This document shows, one piece after another, positions 1-9,072 of a stretch of DNA of 64,000 bases. Positions within the stretch are counted from its first letter, which is position 1; every line of letters starts with the position of its first letter. Origin of the DNA: Calothrix sp. FI2-JRJ7. Lineage in GTDB: Bacteria > Cyanobacteriota > Cyanobacteriia > Cyanobacteriales > Nostocaceae. The notes beneath the pieces are model-generated. The model was given only the letters and a program-made list of their open reading frames with translations, was not told the DNA's origin and ran no database searches. A program made the position numbers and the translations under genes. Location: positions 62,001 to 126,000 of the forward strand of contig JAHHGX010000076.1 in assembly GCA_019359675.1 (NCBI GenBank), in the 5' to 3' direction.

Positions 1-456
1 AAGATGAGTTTCGCTACTTAATACTTTTTGACGTTTGGTTTCGTAAGATTTTCGTCCATCTCCCGCGCGCTTGTTCTTTGGAGAGAGAATTTCTATTGTT
101 GTCACAACTTCACCTGTTTCAACTTCTCGTACTTCTAGATACCCTTCTCTTTCTTCCTCTGGCATTGGAATTGTTACAGTTACGGGTTTAGCTTCCGGTG
201 AAGCAACTGCTACAGCCAAAGCACGTGGGTCATTAGAATCAGTTTTGGAACGTGCTACAGACACATCCGGTATTCCAACTAAAACTGTTTCTTCTCCAAC
301 CGTTTGATAGACACGCTTTTCTATAGCTACCCGATATTTAGGACGTAGATGAGGAACTAAGCTATAAGCCATGAGTGCAATTAACCCGTGATGGACTTCT
401 GCCCAAAGGTCAGGGTTTTCGAGGTAGGGATTCATTCCCGGAAATGGAGAAAGCAT
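1..456 (-). CDS. DUF4058 family protein, upstream copy (partial, runs off left edge)
   Basis: The reverse strand is open from the ATG at 456 to the window edge and gives 152 residues beginning MLSPFPGMNPYLENPDLW, the typical start of cyanobacterial DUF4058 proteins. It is close to the complete copy at 746-1534, with substitutions clustered around residues 24-35 and 75-90 and near identity in the last 60 visible residues. The C-terminal part lies outside the window. The family function is unknown; conserved LSPKNKR and acidic residues have a nuclease-like look, but that is only an impression. Confidence 0.85.
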   Translation of the reverse strand, partial: MLSPFPGMNPYLENPDLWAEVHHGLIALMAYSLVPHLRPKYRVAIEKRVYQTVGEETVLVGIPDVSVARSKTDSNDPRALAVAVASPEAKPVTVTIPMPEEEREGYLEVREVETGEVVTTIEILSPKNKRAGDGRKSYETKRQKVLSSETHL

Positions 457-528
457 ATGGTTACGCTGGATGAACGATATAAAATCACAGGCGCCATTTA
501 AAATAATCGTAGCAGTTCTACTAAAATC

Positions 529-652
529 TTAAAGACCCAACAGTCGTACAAATATGTTTGGTAACGGCAATACGATAAGTATTAGTAAAGCTATTGACAC
601 AATTCCTAAAATATCGCGTTGATTATTAAGTTCAGTTACATCATTCAACGTA
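529..652 (-). pseudogene. C-terminal remnant of site-2 protease gene
   Basis: Reading the reverse strand up to the TAA at 529-531 gives about 40 residues ending RDILGIVSIALLILIVLP then NIFVRLLGL, almost identical to the last residues of the intact M50 protease at 1607-3082. Similarity stops near 650, so catalytic motifs and membrane core are absent. It is the tail carried along by the tandem duplication and has no start codon of its own. Confidence 0.85.
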
Positions 653-745
653 AAAATAAGGTACAGTTCGGTCTTTTTTTCTTAATAATCGTGCATGTGC
701 AAGATATAAGTTAAGCAATGTTTTCTTAAATCAATTGTAATTTAA

Positions 746-1534
746 TCAGCGCAAACCTTGCTGGCGCAATAAATTATCTGCCCAAGTTTCATCAGCATCA
801 GATAATTCAGGTATTGGCTTACGTGTATAATCTATCCTCATATCTAAACCTGCTCGGTGATAAAGCTCTTGTATTAAAGTTTGTAAATCTAATAATGGTT
901 CGGTATCACCTTGACGTAAAGGTAAAGAAAAAGCTGGTATTGGTTCGGTTAGTTCAAACGGGTATAATTCAGCTTTAGGACGGTAATTGCTACGACTTAC
1001 CAAAATTCGGTAGCTACTGTTAATAAATCTACCCACCATTGGCATCGGTTTTCCACTTCGTAGCAAGTCAATTTCTACAAGATGAGTTTCGCTACTTAAT
1101 ACTTTTTGACGTTTGGTTTCGTAAGATTTTCGTCCATCTCCCGCGCGCTTGTTCTTTGGAGAGAGAATTTCTATTGTTGTTACAACTTCTGTTGTTTCAA
1201 CTTCTCGTACTTCCAAATACCCTTCTTTTTCTTCCTCTGGCATTGGAATTGTTACAGTTACAGGTAATCGTGGAGGTGAAGCTACTGCTACGGTCGAAGT
1301 AACTGGGTCATTAGAGTCAGTTTTGGAACGTCCCACAGACACATCTGGTATTCCGACTAAAACTGTTTCTTCTCCAGTAGTTTGATAAACACGCTTTTCT
1401 ATAGCCACGAGGTATTTAGGACGCAATTGAGGAACTAATTCATCAGCAATGAGTGTGATTAACCGATGATGGACTTCTGCCCAAAGGTCGGGGTTTTCTA
1501 GGTAGGGATTCATTCCCGGAAATGGAGAAAGCAT
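746..1534 (-). CDS. DUF4058 family protein
   Basis: This 262-residue protein starts MLSPFPGMNPYLENPDLWAE and contains TIEILSPKNKR near residue 125, both hallmarks of the DUF4058 family, which is abundant and often multicopy in filamentous cyanobacteria. There is no signal peptide or membrane segment, so it should be cytoplasmic. The biochemical role is unknown. Its length is normal for the family. It lies 72 bp downstream of the M50 protease on the same strand and is duplicated at the left window edge. Confidence 0.9.
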   Translation of the reverse strand: MLSPFPGMNPYLENPDLWAEVHHRLITLIADELVPQLRPKYLVAIEKRVYQTTGEETVLVGIPDVSVGRSKTDSNDPVTSTVAVASPPRLPVTVTIPMPEEEKEGYLEVREVETTEVVTTIEILSPKNKRAGDGRKSYETKRQKVLSSETHLVEIDLLRSGKPMPMVGRFINSSYRILVSRSNYRPKAELYPFELTEPIPAFSLPLRQGDTEPLLDLQTLIQELYHRAGLDMRIDYTRKPIPELSDADETWADNLLRQQGLR

Positions 1535-1606
1535 ATGAGTGGGTAAATAAAGAATGTTATTTTGACAGGCGCCATTTAAAACAATCGTACCAGCTTTACT
1601 AAATTC

Positions 1607-3082
1607 TTAAAGACCCAAAAGTCGTACAAAGATGTTTGGTAACGGCAAGACGATAAGTATTAGTAAAGCTATTGAAAGAATTCCTAAAATATCGCGTTGG
1701 TTATTAAGCTCTGTTACATCATTTAATGCTGGCTCGTCAATTAAAGGTACAAATATCAAAATGATTGCCCACAGTAAAAATCCTGGTTGTACCAATGCCA
1801 GTAATAACAGTAAGAAACGCGCGATTTGACCAATAATAATGGCGTTTTTTTGTCCAAACATGGCGTGGATAATATGACCACCATCAAGTTGACCTACTGG
1901 TACTAAATTTAATGCTGTTACTACTAAACCTAATAACCCAGCAAATGCAACTGGATGTAAATCGATAGCTGTTTTGGTAATTAATTGACTGCCTAAGACT
2001 AATTTTGATATTAATGCTAACAGTATTGAGTATCTGGGGTTGAGAGAATCTGGGTTAAATAATCCTGATTGTTCGGTTAGAGGAATAATCGTTGAATTTG
2101 CTAATCCCCACGCGAGTATTGGTAAAGTCGCGATAAAACCAGCTAATGGGCCAGCTATACTGATATCAAATAATGCTTTGCGGTTAGGAACTGGACTCCG
2201 CATTTGAATAAAGGCGCCAAAAGTTCCTAAGAATAGTGGCATGGGTATAAAGTATGGTAGTGTCGCACGAATTTTATAGCGTTTGGCTGTAATGTAGTGA
2301 CCTAATTCGTGGATTCCCAATATTGTTAATAATGCTAAAGCGTAGGGCAATCCTTGTAGCAATACACCTGAATTTTGTCTTAGTTGTTGTGCTTCAACTC
2401 CAGCAATTCTTGCTCCTACTAAAGTAGTTGTCATTAGCGTTGCAAATAGTAAACCTAACGCTATTCCAGGTCGTGTTAATTTTTCTGAACTATTCTGATA
2501 TTTGGCTAATTGAGTGTTAGGTACTAATACAAATATTGGTTTTCCGTTGAAACCTTCTTGAAGCATTACTAAAAAACGGTCGCCAAATTGTGCTTCGACG
2601 TTTTCTTTAATTTGTTGGTAAGCTGCTGTTGCATCTGTCCGCAGTTGACCTTTACAAATCACTGCTTGTGGTCGATATTCTATATCTTGAAGGTAATATA
2701 ACGACCAAGGAAAACAATTTCTTAATTGAGCTTCTTCGTCTGGTTTAATGGGACGTACTGATACAGACGATTCTGCTACTTGATGAATAGCTAATTGAGG
2801 TTGAGGTGTTGCTGATTCAGTTTGGGTGACTTCACTCGGACGGCGCCCTATTTGAAATAATACCCAGTATAAAATAGGGCTAATTACCAAAGGAGCAATC
2901 ATTAATGCCCTAGGTGGACGGACTTGTACACCATACACAGTAGACCATGCAGTCCAAATGAGTGGTGGCGCCATTAGTACCAACCATAACAGCCAAACGG
3001 GTGTTCTGGTGATTCGAGCAACACTCCGCTGCACCATGAAATAAGTAATTATTCCTAGTAAAACGAGAAACCAAAATGTCAT
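1607..3082 (-). CDS. Site-2 protease (M50) family, EGY1-like membrane metalloprotease
   Basis: This 491-residue polytopic membrane protein carries the zinc motif HELGH at residues 258-262 and the second S2P motif NLVPVGQLDGGH in a later helix, so both the metal-binding and the aspartate motifs are intact. The N-terminus has two or three TM helices and a soluble ~100-residue domain before the core, as in plant EGY and cyanobacterial homologues. The family cleaves peptide bonds within membranes, for example in anti-sigma factors. The substrate cannot be told from context. The last ~40 codons are also present as a remnant at 529-652. Confidence 0.92.
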   Translation of the reverse strand: MTFWFLVLLGIITYFMVQRSVARITRTPVWLLWLVLMAPPLIWTAWSTVYGVQVRPPRALMIAPLVISPILYWVLFQIGRRPSEVTQTESATPQPQLAIHQVAESSVSVRPIKPDEEAQLRNCFPWSLYYLQDIEYRPQAVICKGQLRTDATAAYQQIKENVEAQFGDRFLVMLQEGFNGKPIFVLVPNTQLAKYQNSSEKLTRPGIALGLLFATLMTTTLVGARIAGVEAQQLRQNSGVLLQGLPYALALLTILGIHELGHYITAKRYKIRATLPYFIPMPLFLGTFGAFIQMRSPVPNRKALFDISIAGPLAGFIATLPILAWGLANSTIIPLTEQSGLFNPDSLNPRYSILLALISKLVLGSQLITKTAIDLHPVAFAGLLGLVVTALNLVPVGQLDGGHIIHAMFGQKNAIIIGQIARFLLLLLALVQPGFLLWAIILIFVPLIDEPALNDVTELNNQRDILGILSIALLILIVLPLPNIFVRLLGL

Positions 3083-3164
3083 CTTATTTTTATATATTTT
3101 GAATCGTTATAACCTGATAAAAGCAACATTTACACAAACACTCCTCTTAAAATAAGCTCTTCCC

Positions 3165-3806
3165 ATGTTTCTCCAGAATCAAGACAAAAACCAAACAGTC
3201 AAGCAACCACGGGTTATACTCGATACCATTTATGCCTTTGCACCGAATCGAGACACTTTGGGAGGAACTGCTTACCTCATTGTAAGAAATGAAGGTAACA
3301 TATTAGTCGATTGTCCAGCCTGGGATGATACAAACCAGGATTTTATCAAAGCACATGGTGGGGTACGTTGGCTATTTATTACTCACCGCACAGCGATTGG
3401 TAAAACTGCTGAACTAAAACTTGCGCTTAACTGCGAAGTCATTATCCAAGAACAAGAAGCTTATTTGTTACCTGAAGTAGAATTAACTACTTTTAATCAA
3501 GATTTAAGCTTGGACTCAAGCTTGCAGTTGATTTGGACACCTGGACATTCTCCTGGTTCCTCTTGTCTCTACTATAGCGATTTTGGAGGGATATTATTTT
3601 CTGGGCGCCATATACTTCCTGACGGTTCGGGTAAACCAATGCCATTGCGAACCGCTAAAACTTTTCATTGGAAACGTCAACTCAAAAGTTTACAGTTACT
3701 GTTGGAACGTTTCTCCCCTGATACGCTGCAATACTTATGTCCCGGTGCAAATACAGGGTTCCTTCGAGGTAAACGAATTATCGATAATGCCTACAATCAG
3801 TTATGA
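3165..3806 (+). CDS. MBL-fold metallo-hydrolase-like protein, metal site degenerate
   Basis: The 213 residues show a metallo-beta-lactamase layout: GGTAYLIV and NILVDCP strands, then THRTAIGKT where active members have THxHxDH, then TPGHSPGSSCLYY and FSGRHIL near residues 125-150. The first metal motif has lost two His and the Asp, while the GHSPGS histidine is kept. It may be a non-catalytic member or have an altered metal site. The gene is divergent from the M50 protease, 82 bp away, and tail-to-tail with ctpA across an inverted repeat. Confidence 0.75.
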   Translation: MFLQNQDKNQTVKQPRVILDTIYAFAPNRDTLGGTAYLIVRNEGNILVDCPAWDDTNQDFIKAHGGVRWLFITHRTAIGKTAELKLALNCEVIIQEQEAYLLPEVELTTFNQDLSLDSSLQLIWTPGHSPGSSCLYYSDFGGILFSGRHILPDGSGKPMPLRTAKTFHWKRQLKSLQLLLERFSPDTLQYLCPGANTGFLRGKRIIDNAYNQL

Positions 3807-3831
3807 ATTTTAACTTCTAATTCGTTAGTCA

Positions 3832-3890
3832 GGTGCGTGACGCTACTAGATTACTCGTTTTATTTGACAATTGTTATAGCGTCACGCACC
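3832..3890. repeat. GTGCGTGACGC inverted-repeat element, copy 1
   Basis: Arms GGTGCGTGACGCTA (3832-3845) and TAGCGTCACGCACC (3877-3890) form a perfect 14-bp stem around an AT-rich loop. It lies between two convergent genes and could also stop transcription from both. Near-identical elements occur at about 26532, 35156 and 52230. Confidence 0.85.
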
Positions 3891-3895
3891 CTACT

Positions 3896-5152
3896 TTATG
3901 CTGCTCCTACGACGACGTTTCGTTGTTGTAGAAGATCTAATGCAGCTTGGTATTGAGCATCGTCCTTGGTTGCTACTTGGTCGCGTGTTAAGGGTTCAGA
4001 ACTCACTACCTTGTCAGGTTTTATACCAATTTTATTAATATCGTGGTGTTGCGGTGTTTCGTATTTGGCAATGGTTACTGCCAACCCAGAACCGTCGGAA
4101 AGTTCAAATAGTGATTGAATTAAGCCTTTTCCAAAGGTTGTTTCACCTACTAGTGTTGCTCGACCGTTGTCTTGTAAGGCGCCTGCTAAAATTTCGCTAG
4201 CACTAGCTGTACCTTGATTGACTAGAATAACTAATGGGTCATTAGTTAAAGCCGAGCCAAGTGCTTCAAAACTGCCGATTATGCCTTGACGATTAACTGT
4301 ATAAACAATCGTACCCTCTGGAAGCCAAAGGCGCGCTATTTCAACTCCTGCTTGCAGTAAACCACCTGGATTATTTCTCAAATCGAGTATGTACGAGTCG
4401 GCGCCTTTTTTCTCTAAACTATTAATAGCGTGTGCTAACTCCATTGGAGCATTAGCATTAAACTGAGTTAAGCGCAAATAACCTACTGACTTACCTTGTT
4501 CGGTTTTGTGTAGTTGGGCAATAACTGGGTTGAGTTCAATGCGTGAGCGTGTTAGCTGTATTTCACGGTTTGGGGCACCTTCACGCTCAATAACGAGCGT
4601 TACAATGCTACCGTTTGGTCCGCGCATTCTAGCTGCGGCTTCATCAAGAGTTAGTTTTTCTGTTGAAATACCCTCAATGGTAACGATACGGTCGCGCGGT
4701 TGAATGCCAGCTTTTTCTGCTGGTGAACCCGCTATTGGCGCCACAACTTCTAATTTACCTGTTTCAGGATTGAGCGCTATTTGCAACCCAACTCCTGTTA
4801 ACTCCCCAGAAGTGTTGACCTGTAAGCTGCGATATTGCTCTGGGTCTAAAAAACGAGTGAAAGGGTCATCTAGACTCTTGAGCATCGTCTGAATAGCTGC
4901 GTATGTAGCTTGCTGGTTTTGGAGGGGCTTTTCTAAGATTTTTTGCCGAACGGATGCCCAATTTTGATGATTAAAGCTATCATCAAGATAAGTACGGTTG
5001 ACAATTCGCCAAACTTCTGATAGTAATTTCTGCTCGTCAGTCAATGCTGTTGCACTTTGACTGAAGCTAAAAAAAGTAAGAACCAACGCCATTAGCAGCG
5101 ATAATACCACCCGAAAAGTTTTCTTTTGCATTTTGACCATTAGAAGCAACAC
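3896..5152 (-). CDS. ctpA: Carboxyl-terminal processing protease (S41, CtpA family)
   Basis: This 418-residue protein has an N-terminal signal sequence (about residues 10-37), a PDZ domain (about 110-195) and an S41 catalytic domain with VNQGTASASE, giving catalytic Ser317, and TTFGKG, giving Lys342, spaced 25 residues as in E. coli Tsp. CtpA removes the C-terminal extension of photosystem II D1 in the thylakoid lumen; cyanobacteria have several paralogues, so this exact role is probable rather than proven. ATG codons at residues 1, 6 and 8 are all possible starts. It is divergent from petB, 357 bp away. Confidence 0.9.
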   Translation of the reverse strand: MLLLMVKMQKKTFRVVLSLLMALVLTFFSFSQSATALTDEQKLLSEVWRIVNRTYLDDSFNHQNWASVRQKILEKPLQNQQATYAAIQTMLKSLDDPFTRFLDPEQYRSLQVNTSGELTGVGLQIALNPETGKLEVVAPIAGSPAEKAGIQPRDRIVTIEGISTEKLTLDEAAARMRGPNGSIVTLVIEREGAPNREIQLTRSRIELNPVIAQLHKTEQGKSVGYLRLTQFNANAPMELAHAINSLEKKGADSYILDLRNNPGGLLQAGVEIARLWLPEGTIVYTVNRQGIIGSFEALGSALTNDPLVILVNQGTASASEILAGALQDNGRATLVGETTFGKGLIQSLFELSDGSGLAVTIAKYETPQHHDINKIGIKPDKVVSSEPLTRDQVATKDDAQYQAALDLLQQRNVVVGAA

Positions 5153-5509
5153 GTTTAACTCAATTGCTAAATTAATCGCGCGTTGAGTGCGGATTTGATG
5201 AAATATGTCTCTCGACTATGTTACTTTTTTTATAGAAGCGATGCATTCTCTCATCAAACGGGCGACCAATTGATGTGGTTTATCCTTCTTCATAAACGCT
5301 AAAATTTACTTTGTGTCTATCATCCTCCGAGATTGGGTGCAAAGTACGCCATAATACGAACAAACTTTGAAGAGTGTTAAGTTTAGTAAAGAGTCTTAGC
5401 ACGATTGGGCGCCAAGACAACAAGCGAACCTCTATAAGCCACAATCCCATGCAGTGATGTTTGGGAACTTTATCACAGTAAGTATCGATTTTTAGGAACT
5501 AGAGATTGT
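5153..5509. promoter_or_regulatory. Divergent intergenic region between ctpA and petB
   Basis: This 357-bp gap must hold promoters for both ctpA and petBD. It includes a GGCGCC site near 5409. I see no credible reading frame, RNA gene or clear transcription-factor box. Confidence 0.5.
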
Positions 5510-6157
5510 ATGGCTAACGTTTACGACTGGTTTGAGGAGCGTTTGGAGATTCAAGCGATTGCTGAAGACGTAACCAGCAAGTATGTACCTCCTCACGTAA
5601 ATATTTTTTATTGTCTGGGTGGAATTACCCTGACATGCTTCCTTATCCAGTTTGCAACTGGATTTGCGATGACTTTTTACTACAGACCAACCGTTGCTGA
5701 AGCTTATACTTCTGTACAGCACATCATGAACGATGTGAACTTTGGCTGGTTAATTCGCTCCATTCACCGCTGGTCTGCCAGCATGATGGTGCTGATGATG
5801 ATTCTCCACACTTTCCGAGTTTACTTAACAGGTGGTTTTAAAAAGCCCCGCGAATTAACTTGGGTCAGTGGCGTAATTTTGGCAGTAATCACAGTTTCAT
5901 TTGGTGTAACTGGTTACTCGCTGCCTTGGGACCAAGTTGGTTATTGGGCTGTAAAAATCGTTAGCGGTGTACCTGAAGCTATTCCTGTAGTCGGCGTTTT
6001 AATCGCTGATTTACTCCGTGGTGGCGCCAGCGTTGGACAAGCTACTTTAACCCGTTATTACAGCGCTCATACATTTGTATTACCTTGGTTAATTGCAGTA
6101 TTCATGCTGTTCCACTTCTTGATGATTCGCAAGCAAGGTATTTCGGGTCCGCTGTAA
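5510..6157 (+). CDS. petB: Cytochrome b6
   Basis: The 215-residue protein is full length for cytochrome b6 and starts [20 protein letters not shown]. The four haem-ligand histidines are in the second and fourth helices ([37 protein letters not shown]). Cys35 in the IFYCLGG stretch fits the residue that covalently binds the extra haem ci. It is a core subunit of the cytochrome b6f complex, passing electrons from plastoquinol to plastocyanin or cytochrome c6. petD follows 110 bp downstream, as in most cyanobacteria. Confidence 0.98.
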   Translation: MANVYDWFEERLEIQAIAEDVTSKYVPPHVNIFYCLGGITLTCFLIQFATGFAMTFYYRPTVAEAYTSVQHIMNDVNFGWLIRSIHRWSASMMVLMMILHTFRVYLTGGFKKPRELTWVSGVILAVITVSFGVTGYSLPWDQVGYWAVKIVSGVPEAIPVVGVLIADLLRGGASVGQATLTRYYSAHTFVLPWLIAVFMLFHFLMIRKQGISGPL

Positions 6158-6267
6158 AGGCGCACGTATTTTTCTGAAAGTTATACTGGGTGTAGCTTTA
6201 GTTGCATCCAGTTTACACCAAATAAATGCTTTAACTTAAAAAAGTAACGCAGGAGAACATACTAAAC

Positions 6268-6750
6268 ATGGGAACACAAAAGAAACCCGACCTCTCGGAC
6301 CCAACTTTAAGAGCCAAGCTGGCGAAAGGCATGGGTCACAACTACTACGGTGAACCTGCATGGCCTAATGACCTACTGTATATTTTCCCAGTAGTAATCA
6401 TGGGTTCGTTTGCTTGCATCGTAGCACTCTCAGTTCTTGACCCCGCAATGACTGGTGAACCAGCAAATCCTTTTGCAACACCTTTGGAAATTTTACCTGA
6501 GTGGTACTTGTACCCTGTATTCCAAATTTTACGCACAGTTCCTAACAAACTTATCGGCGTATTCTTAATGGCTGCGGTACCACTGGGTCTTATACTCGTT
6601 CCTTTCATTGAGAACGTTAATAAATTCCAAAACCCATTCCGTCGTCCAGTTGCTACCGCTGTATTTTTGTTCGGTACTTTGGTAACAATCTGGCTTGGTA
6701 TTGGCGCCACCTTCCCAATCGACAAGTCTTTGACTTTAGGATTGTTCTAA
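6268..6750 (+). CDS. petD: Cytochrome b6f complex subunit IV
   Basis: The 160-residue protein starts [20 protein letters not shown] and has the PEWYLYP motif near residue 78, part of the quinol-oxidation site, with three TM helices. With petB it forms the split equivalent of cytochrome b. It is preceded by AGGAG about 12 bases upstream and is very probably co-transcribed with petB. A long hairpin follows 33 bp after the stop. Confidence 0.98.
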   Translation: MGTQKKPDLSDPTLRAKLAKGMGHNYYGEPAWPNDLLYIFPVVIMGSFACIVALSVLDPAMTGEPANPFATPLEILPEWYLYPVFQILRTVPNKLIGVFLMAAVPLGLILVPFIENVNKFQNPFRRPVATAVFLFGTLVTIWLGIGATFPIDKSLTLGLF

Positions 6751-6782
6751 GCCAATAGTCTTATAATGGTTCTTTAACGGTT

Positions 6783-6844
6783 TGACGCCTGTGAGTTTCG
6801 TGATTGTGGGATAATTCCACAGAGCGAAATGAGCGCAGGCGTCA
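6783..6844. terminator. Long stem-loop after petD
   Basis: Nested pairs TGACGCCTG/CAGGCGTCA (6783-6791 with 6836-6844), TTTCG/CGAAA and TGTGG/CCACA form an extended hairpin just after petD. It lacks a downstream T tract, so it may protect the mRNA 3' end rather than be a classical intrinsic terminator. Confidence 0.55.
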
Positions 6845-6989
6845 TATGTTCTGTGAAAAATGTCGTCAATATGAAGCAAAATAATAAGAATCGGTAAGAT
6901 TTGCCTCAATAAATTTGACATTAGTTTCAATCATTTAGTATAAAATCTGTACATCACGATTATTTAGAAAATAACGATTAACCTGCATA

Positions 6990-7448
6990 GTGTTTAAGTC
7001 AAGGTCAATGCTAGGCATGGAGCAGCAAGACCATCTGACGGTAAAGAGCGAACTAAAGCTTCTAAACCAAGTACAACAATGGTTTGAACAATTTTGTCTG
7101 AAGTACCTATCGCCAGGAGGGTGGTCTGAAAGCCAACTTTACCGTCTTAATCTCGCGTTGGCAGAAGGTTTTACCAACGCTGTTCGTCATGCTCACCACG
7201 CTTTACCACCAGAGACAACTATTGATATTGATGTTTGTTTGTTTCTTGACCGACTCGAAATTAGAATTTGGGACCGTGGTAAACCTTTTAACCCTGATGC
7301 AATTAGGGAACCGGAACCAGGTACTCTTCAAGTTGGAGGTTATGGTTGGTTTTTACTACGACGTTTGGCTGACCGTGTTGTTTACGAACGCACGCTCGAC
7401 GATCGAAATTGTTTGCTTATCGTTAAATACGCTTTAATCGGTCAATAA
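6990..7448 (+). CDS. Anti-sigma regulatory factor-like ATPase (RsbW/SpoIIAB type)
   Basis: The 152 residues form a small GHKL ATPase: N box NLALAEGFTNAVRHA (about 57-71), G1 box WDRGKPFNP (about 103) and G2 box GGYGWFLLRRLAD (about 126). Such proteins bind ATP and inhibit sigma factors or phosphorylate STAS-domain antagonists. No partner STAS or PP2C gene is adjacent. The longest frame starts with GTG at 6990; in-frame ATGs at 7008 and 7017 are alternatives. A terminator follows at 7563. Confidence 0.85.
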   Translation: MFKSRSMLGMEQQDHLTVKSELKLLNQVQQWFEQFCLKYLSPGGWSESQLYRLNLALAEGFTNAVRHAHHALPPETTIDIDVCLFLDRLEIRIWDRGKPFNPDAIREPEPGTLQVGGYGWFLLRRLADRVVYERTLDDRNCLLIVKYALIGQ

Positions 7449-7562
7449 TCTACTTCTTCAACAAATCATAATCAGATTCGGCGCCTCACTGACAGCACAG
7501 CAAATTTGAAGAGTAAATTTTGAATGAATTTGTATAAAATTAAATCAACAATTACGTAAACG

Positions 7563-7589
7563 CCGCATTTCTAGTTGCGGTTTTTTTTT
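7563..7589 (+). terminator. Intrinsic terminator
   Basis: Stem CCGCA/TGCGG (7563-7567 with 7576-7580) is followed directly by nine T residues, a rho-independent terminator for the RsbW-like gene 114 bp upstream. Confidence 0.8.
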
Positions 7590-7699
7590 GCTATGATTTG
7601 GAAAACTATATATTTCAAGTAAAATTTGTGCCAAAATTAAGAAGATATTCAGGATAAATACTTAAATTTAGGGTGCGTACCATTTTAGCATGAAAACCT

Positions 7700-7781
7700 A
7701 GAAACCTGGTTTCTTCGTTGATAGCATGTAATAAAAATGACGATTTGTCTGCGACAATGAATGCGTAGAAACCAGGTTTCT
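7700..7781. repeat. 82-bp element with AGAAACC(T/A)GGTTTCT ends, copy 1
   Basis: Both ends carry a 15-bp palindrome, AGAAACCTGGTTTCT at 7700-7714 and AGAAACCAGGTTTCT at 7767-7781. The reverse complement resembles 53103-53169 through the interior as well, so this is a defined mobile-like element and not just two palindromes. It supplies spurious codons ahead of the true start of the glycosyltransferase gene. Confidence 0.75.
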
Positions 7782-7811
7782 TTGCGACGAACCCTTTTAC
7801 ATATAAAGCAA

Positions 7812-8972
7812 ATGCTAAAAACAAGTTATAAAAAAATAAACGATTTAGCTGTGAACAAAATCGAAGCAGCAAGTCACGTATTTGTATTTTTAGAAATTTT
7901 TGCCCGTGAGGGTGGGATTCAATCTTATGTAAAAGATGTTTTTCGCTCTTATACAGACAAGAACGAAGCAATTCGTGCAGAAGTATTTTTGCTACGGGAT
8001 GCTGCTAACTGCGTGAATAACTTTGAATCTGCGAACTTACGGTTTCGCTACTTCAAAACGAATTGGCCTCAAATCGACAGAATACGAATGGCAGCAGCAT
8101 TATTTTTGCATTTGCTGCTTCATCGACCAAAGCATGTTTATTGTGGACACGTTAATCTTGCCAGTCTAATTGGTATATTTTGTAATTTTTTAGGTATTCC
8201 TTACACGGTGATGACACATGGTAAAGAAGTTTGGCAACCTTTACCAGCACTCACAATTAAAAGTTTACAAAAAGCGACTTCTATTTGGACGGTAAGCCAT
8301 TATACCCGTGACCAAATTGTAAATGGCGCCAATAAGCTAGATGCGCGAAAAATAAAAATATTACCTTGTGCAGTAAATAATAATTATTTTACGCCAGGAG
8401 TAAAATCAGCGGCACTTGTAGAACGTTATGGTTTGAACGATGCTAGGGTGTTGATGACCGTGGCAAGACTATGGTCGGGAGACCGATATAAGGGAGTAGA
8501 TATAACAATACAAGCTTTACCTGAAATCGCCAAAGTTTTTCCAGACGTAAAATATTTAGTGATTGGTCGAGGTGATGACCAACCGAGATTAGCGTCTTTA
8601 GCAGCAGATTGTGGTGTAGAAGAACGTGTAGTGTTTGCCGGGTTTGTAGCAAATGAAGAATTAGTAGAGCATTATCGTTTGGCTGATGCCTATGTTATGC
8701 CTTCGCAAGAAGGATTTGGTATTGTGTACTTAGAAGCAATGGCTTGTGGTGTGCCTGTTGTAGCAGGTGATGCTGATGGTTCTGCTGACCCACTTCAAAA
8801 TGGTAGGCTTGGTTGGCGTGTTCCACATCGTGATGTTAAAGCGGTAGCAATAGCTTGTATAGAAATACTCAAGGGTGATGACCAACGATGTAATGGTGAG
8901 TGGTTACGTGAACAGGTCGTATCACACTTTGGTATTGATGCTTTTAGGGCGCGACTCAGAAAACAGTTTTAA
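7812..8972 (+). CDS. Glycosyltransferase family 4 (GT-B)
   Basis: From ATG 7812 the protein has 386 residues. It shows the GT-B pattern: an N-terminal acceptor domain with FAREGGIQSYV, then PCAVNNNYFTPG and the donor-site EX7E-like stretch EGFGIVYLEAMACGVPVVAG near the C-terminus. Members transfer a sugar from a nucleotide donor to lipid, polysaccharide or protein. No other polysaccharide genes adjoin it. An upstream in-frame ATG at 7761 lies inside the repeat element and its codons are unlikely to be translated; GTG 7851 is a further option. Confidence 0.87.
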   Translation: MLKTSYKKINDLAVNKIEAASHVFVFLEIFAREGGIQSYVKDVFRSYTDKNEAIRAEVFLLRDAANCVNNFESANLRFRYFKTNWPQIDRIRMAAALFLHLLLHRPKHVYCGHVNLASLIGIFCNFLGIPYTVMTHGKEVWQPLPALTIKSLQKATSIWTVSHYTRDQIVNGANKLDARKIKILPCAVNNNYFTPGVKSAALVERYGLNDARVLMTVARLWSGDRYKGVDITIQALPEIAKVFPDVKYLVIGRGDDQPRLASLAADCGVEERVVFAGFVANEELVEHYRLADAYVMPSQEGFGIVYLEAMACGVPVVAGDADGSADPLQNGRLGWRVPHRDVKAVAIACIEILKGDDQRCNGEWLREQVVSHFGIDAFRARLRKQF

Positions 8973-9072
8973 TGTTTTTACCACTATTCTATAACGGATT
9001 ATAACTTCGCTTCTTCAAAATCGTTATCCTAGGAAGAGAACAAAAAAGAAGTTTGAATTCATAAGTTTGACA

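Larger units (their letters stand above)
1..1730. repeat. Tandem segmental duplication, period 1078 bp
   Basis: Bases 1 to about 652 align with about 1079-1730 at a constant offset of 1078. The repeated unit holds a DUF4058 gene, its upstream gap with a GGCGCC site, and the last ~40 codons of the M50 protease gene. The breakpoint therefore lies inside the protease gene. Both DUF4058 copies are open as far as visible, and their divergence shows that the event is not recent. Confidence 0.85.

Noticed and set aside
71-1385. Forward-strand frames at 71-307, 1039-1302 and 1149-1385
   Set aside because: They are antisense shadows of the two DUF4058 copies, with low-complexity Ser/Thr/Val content and no family likeness.
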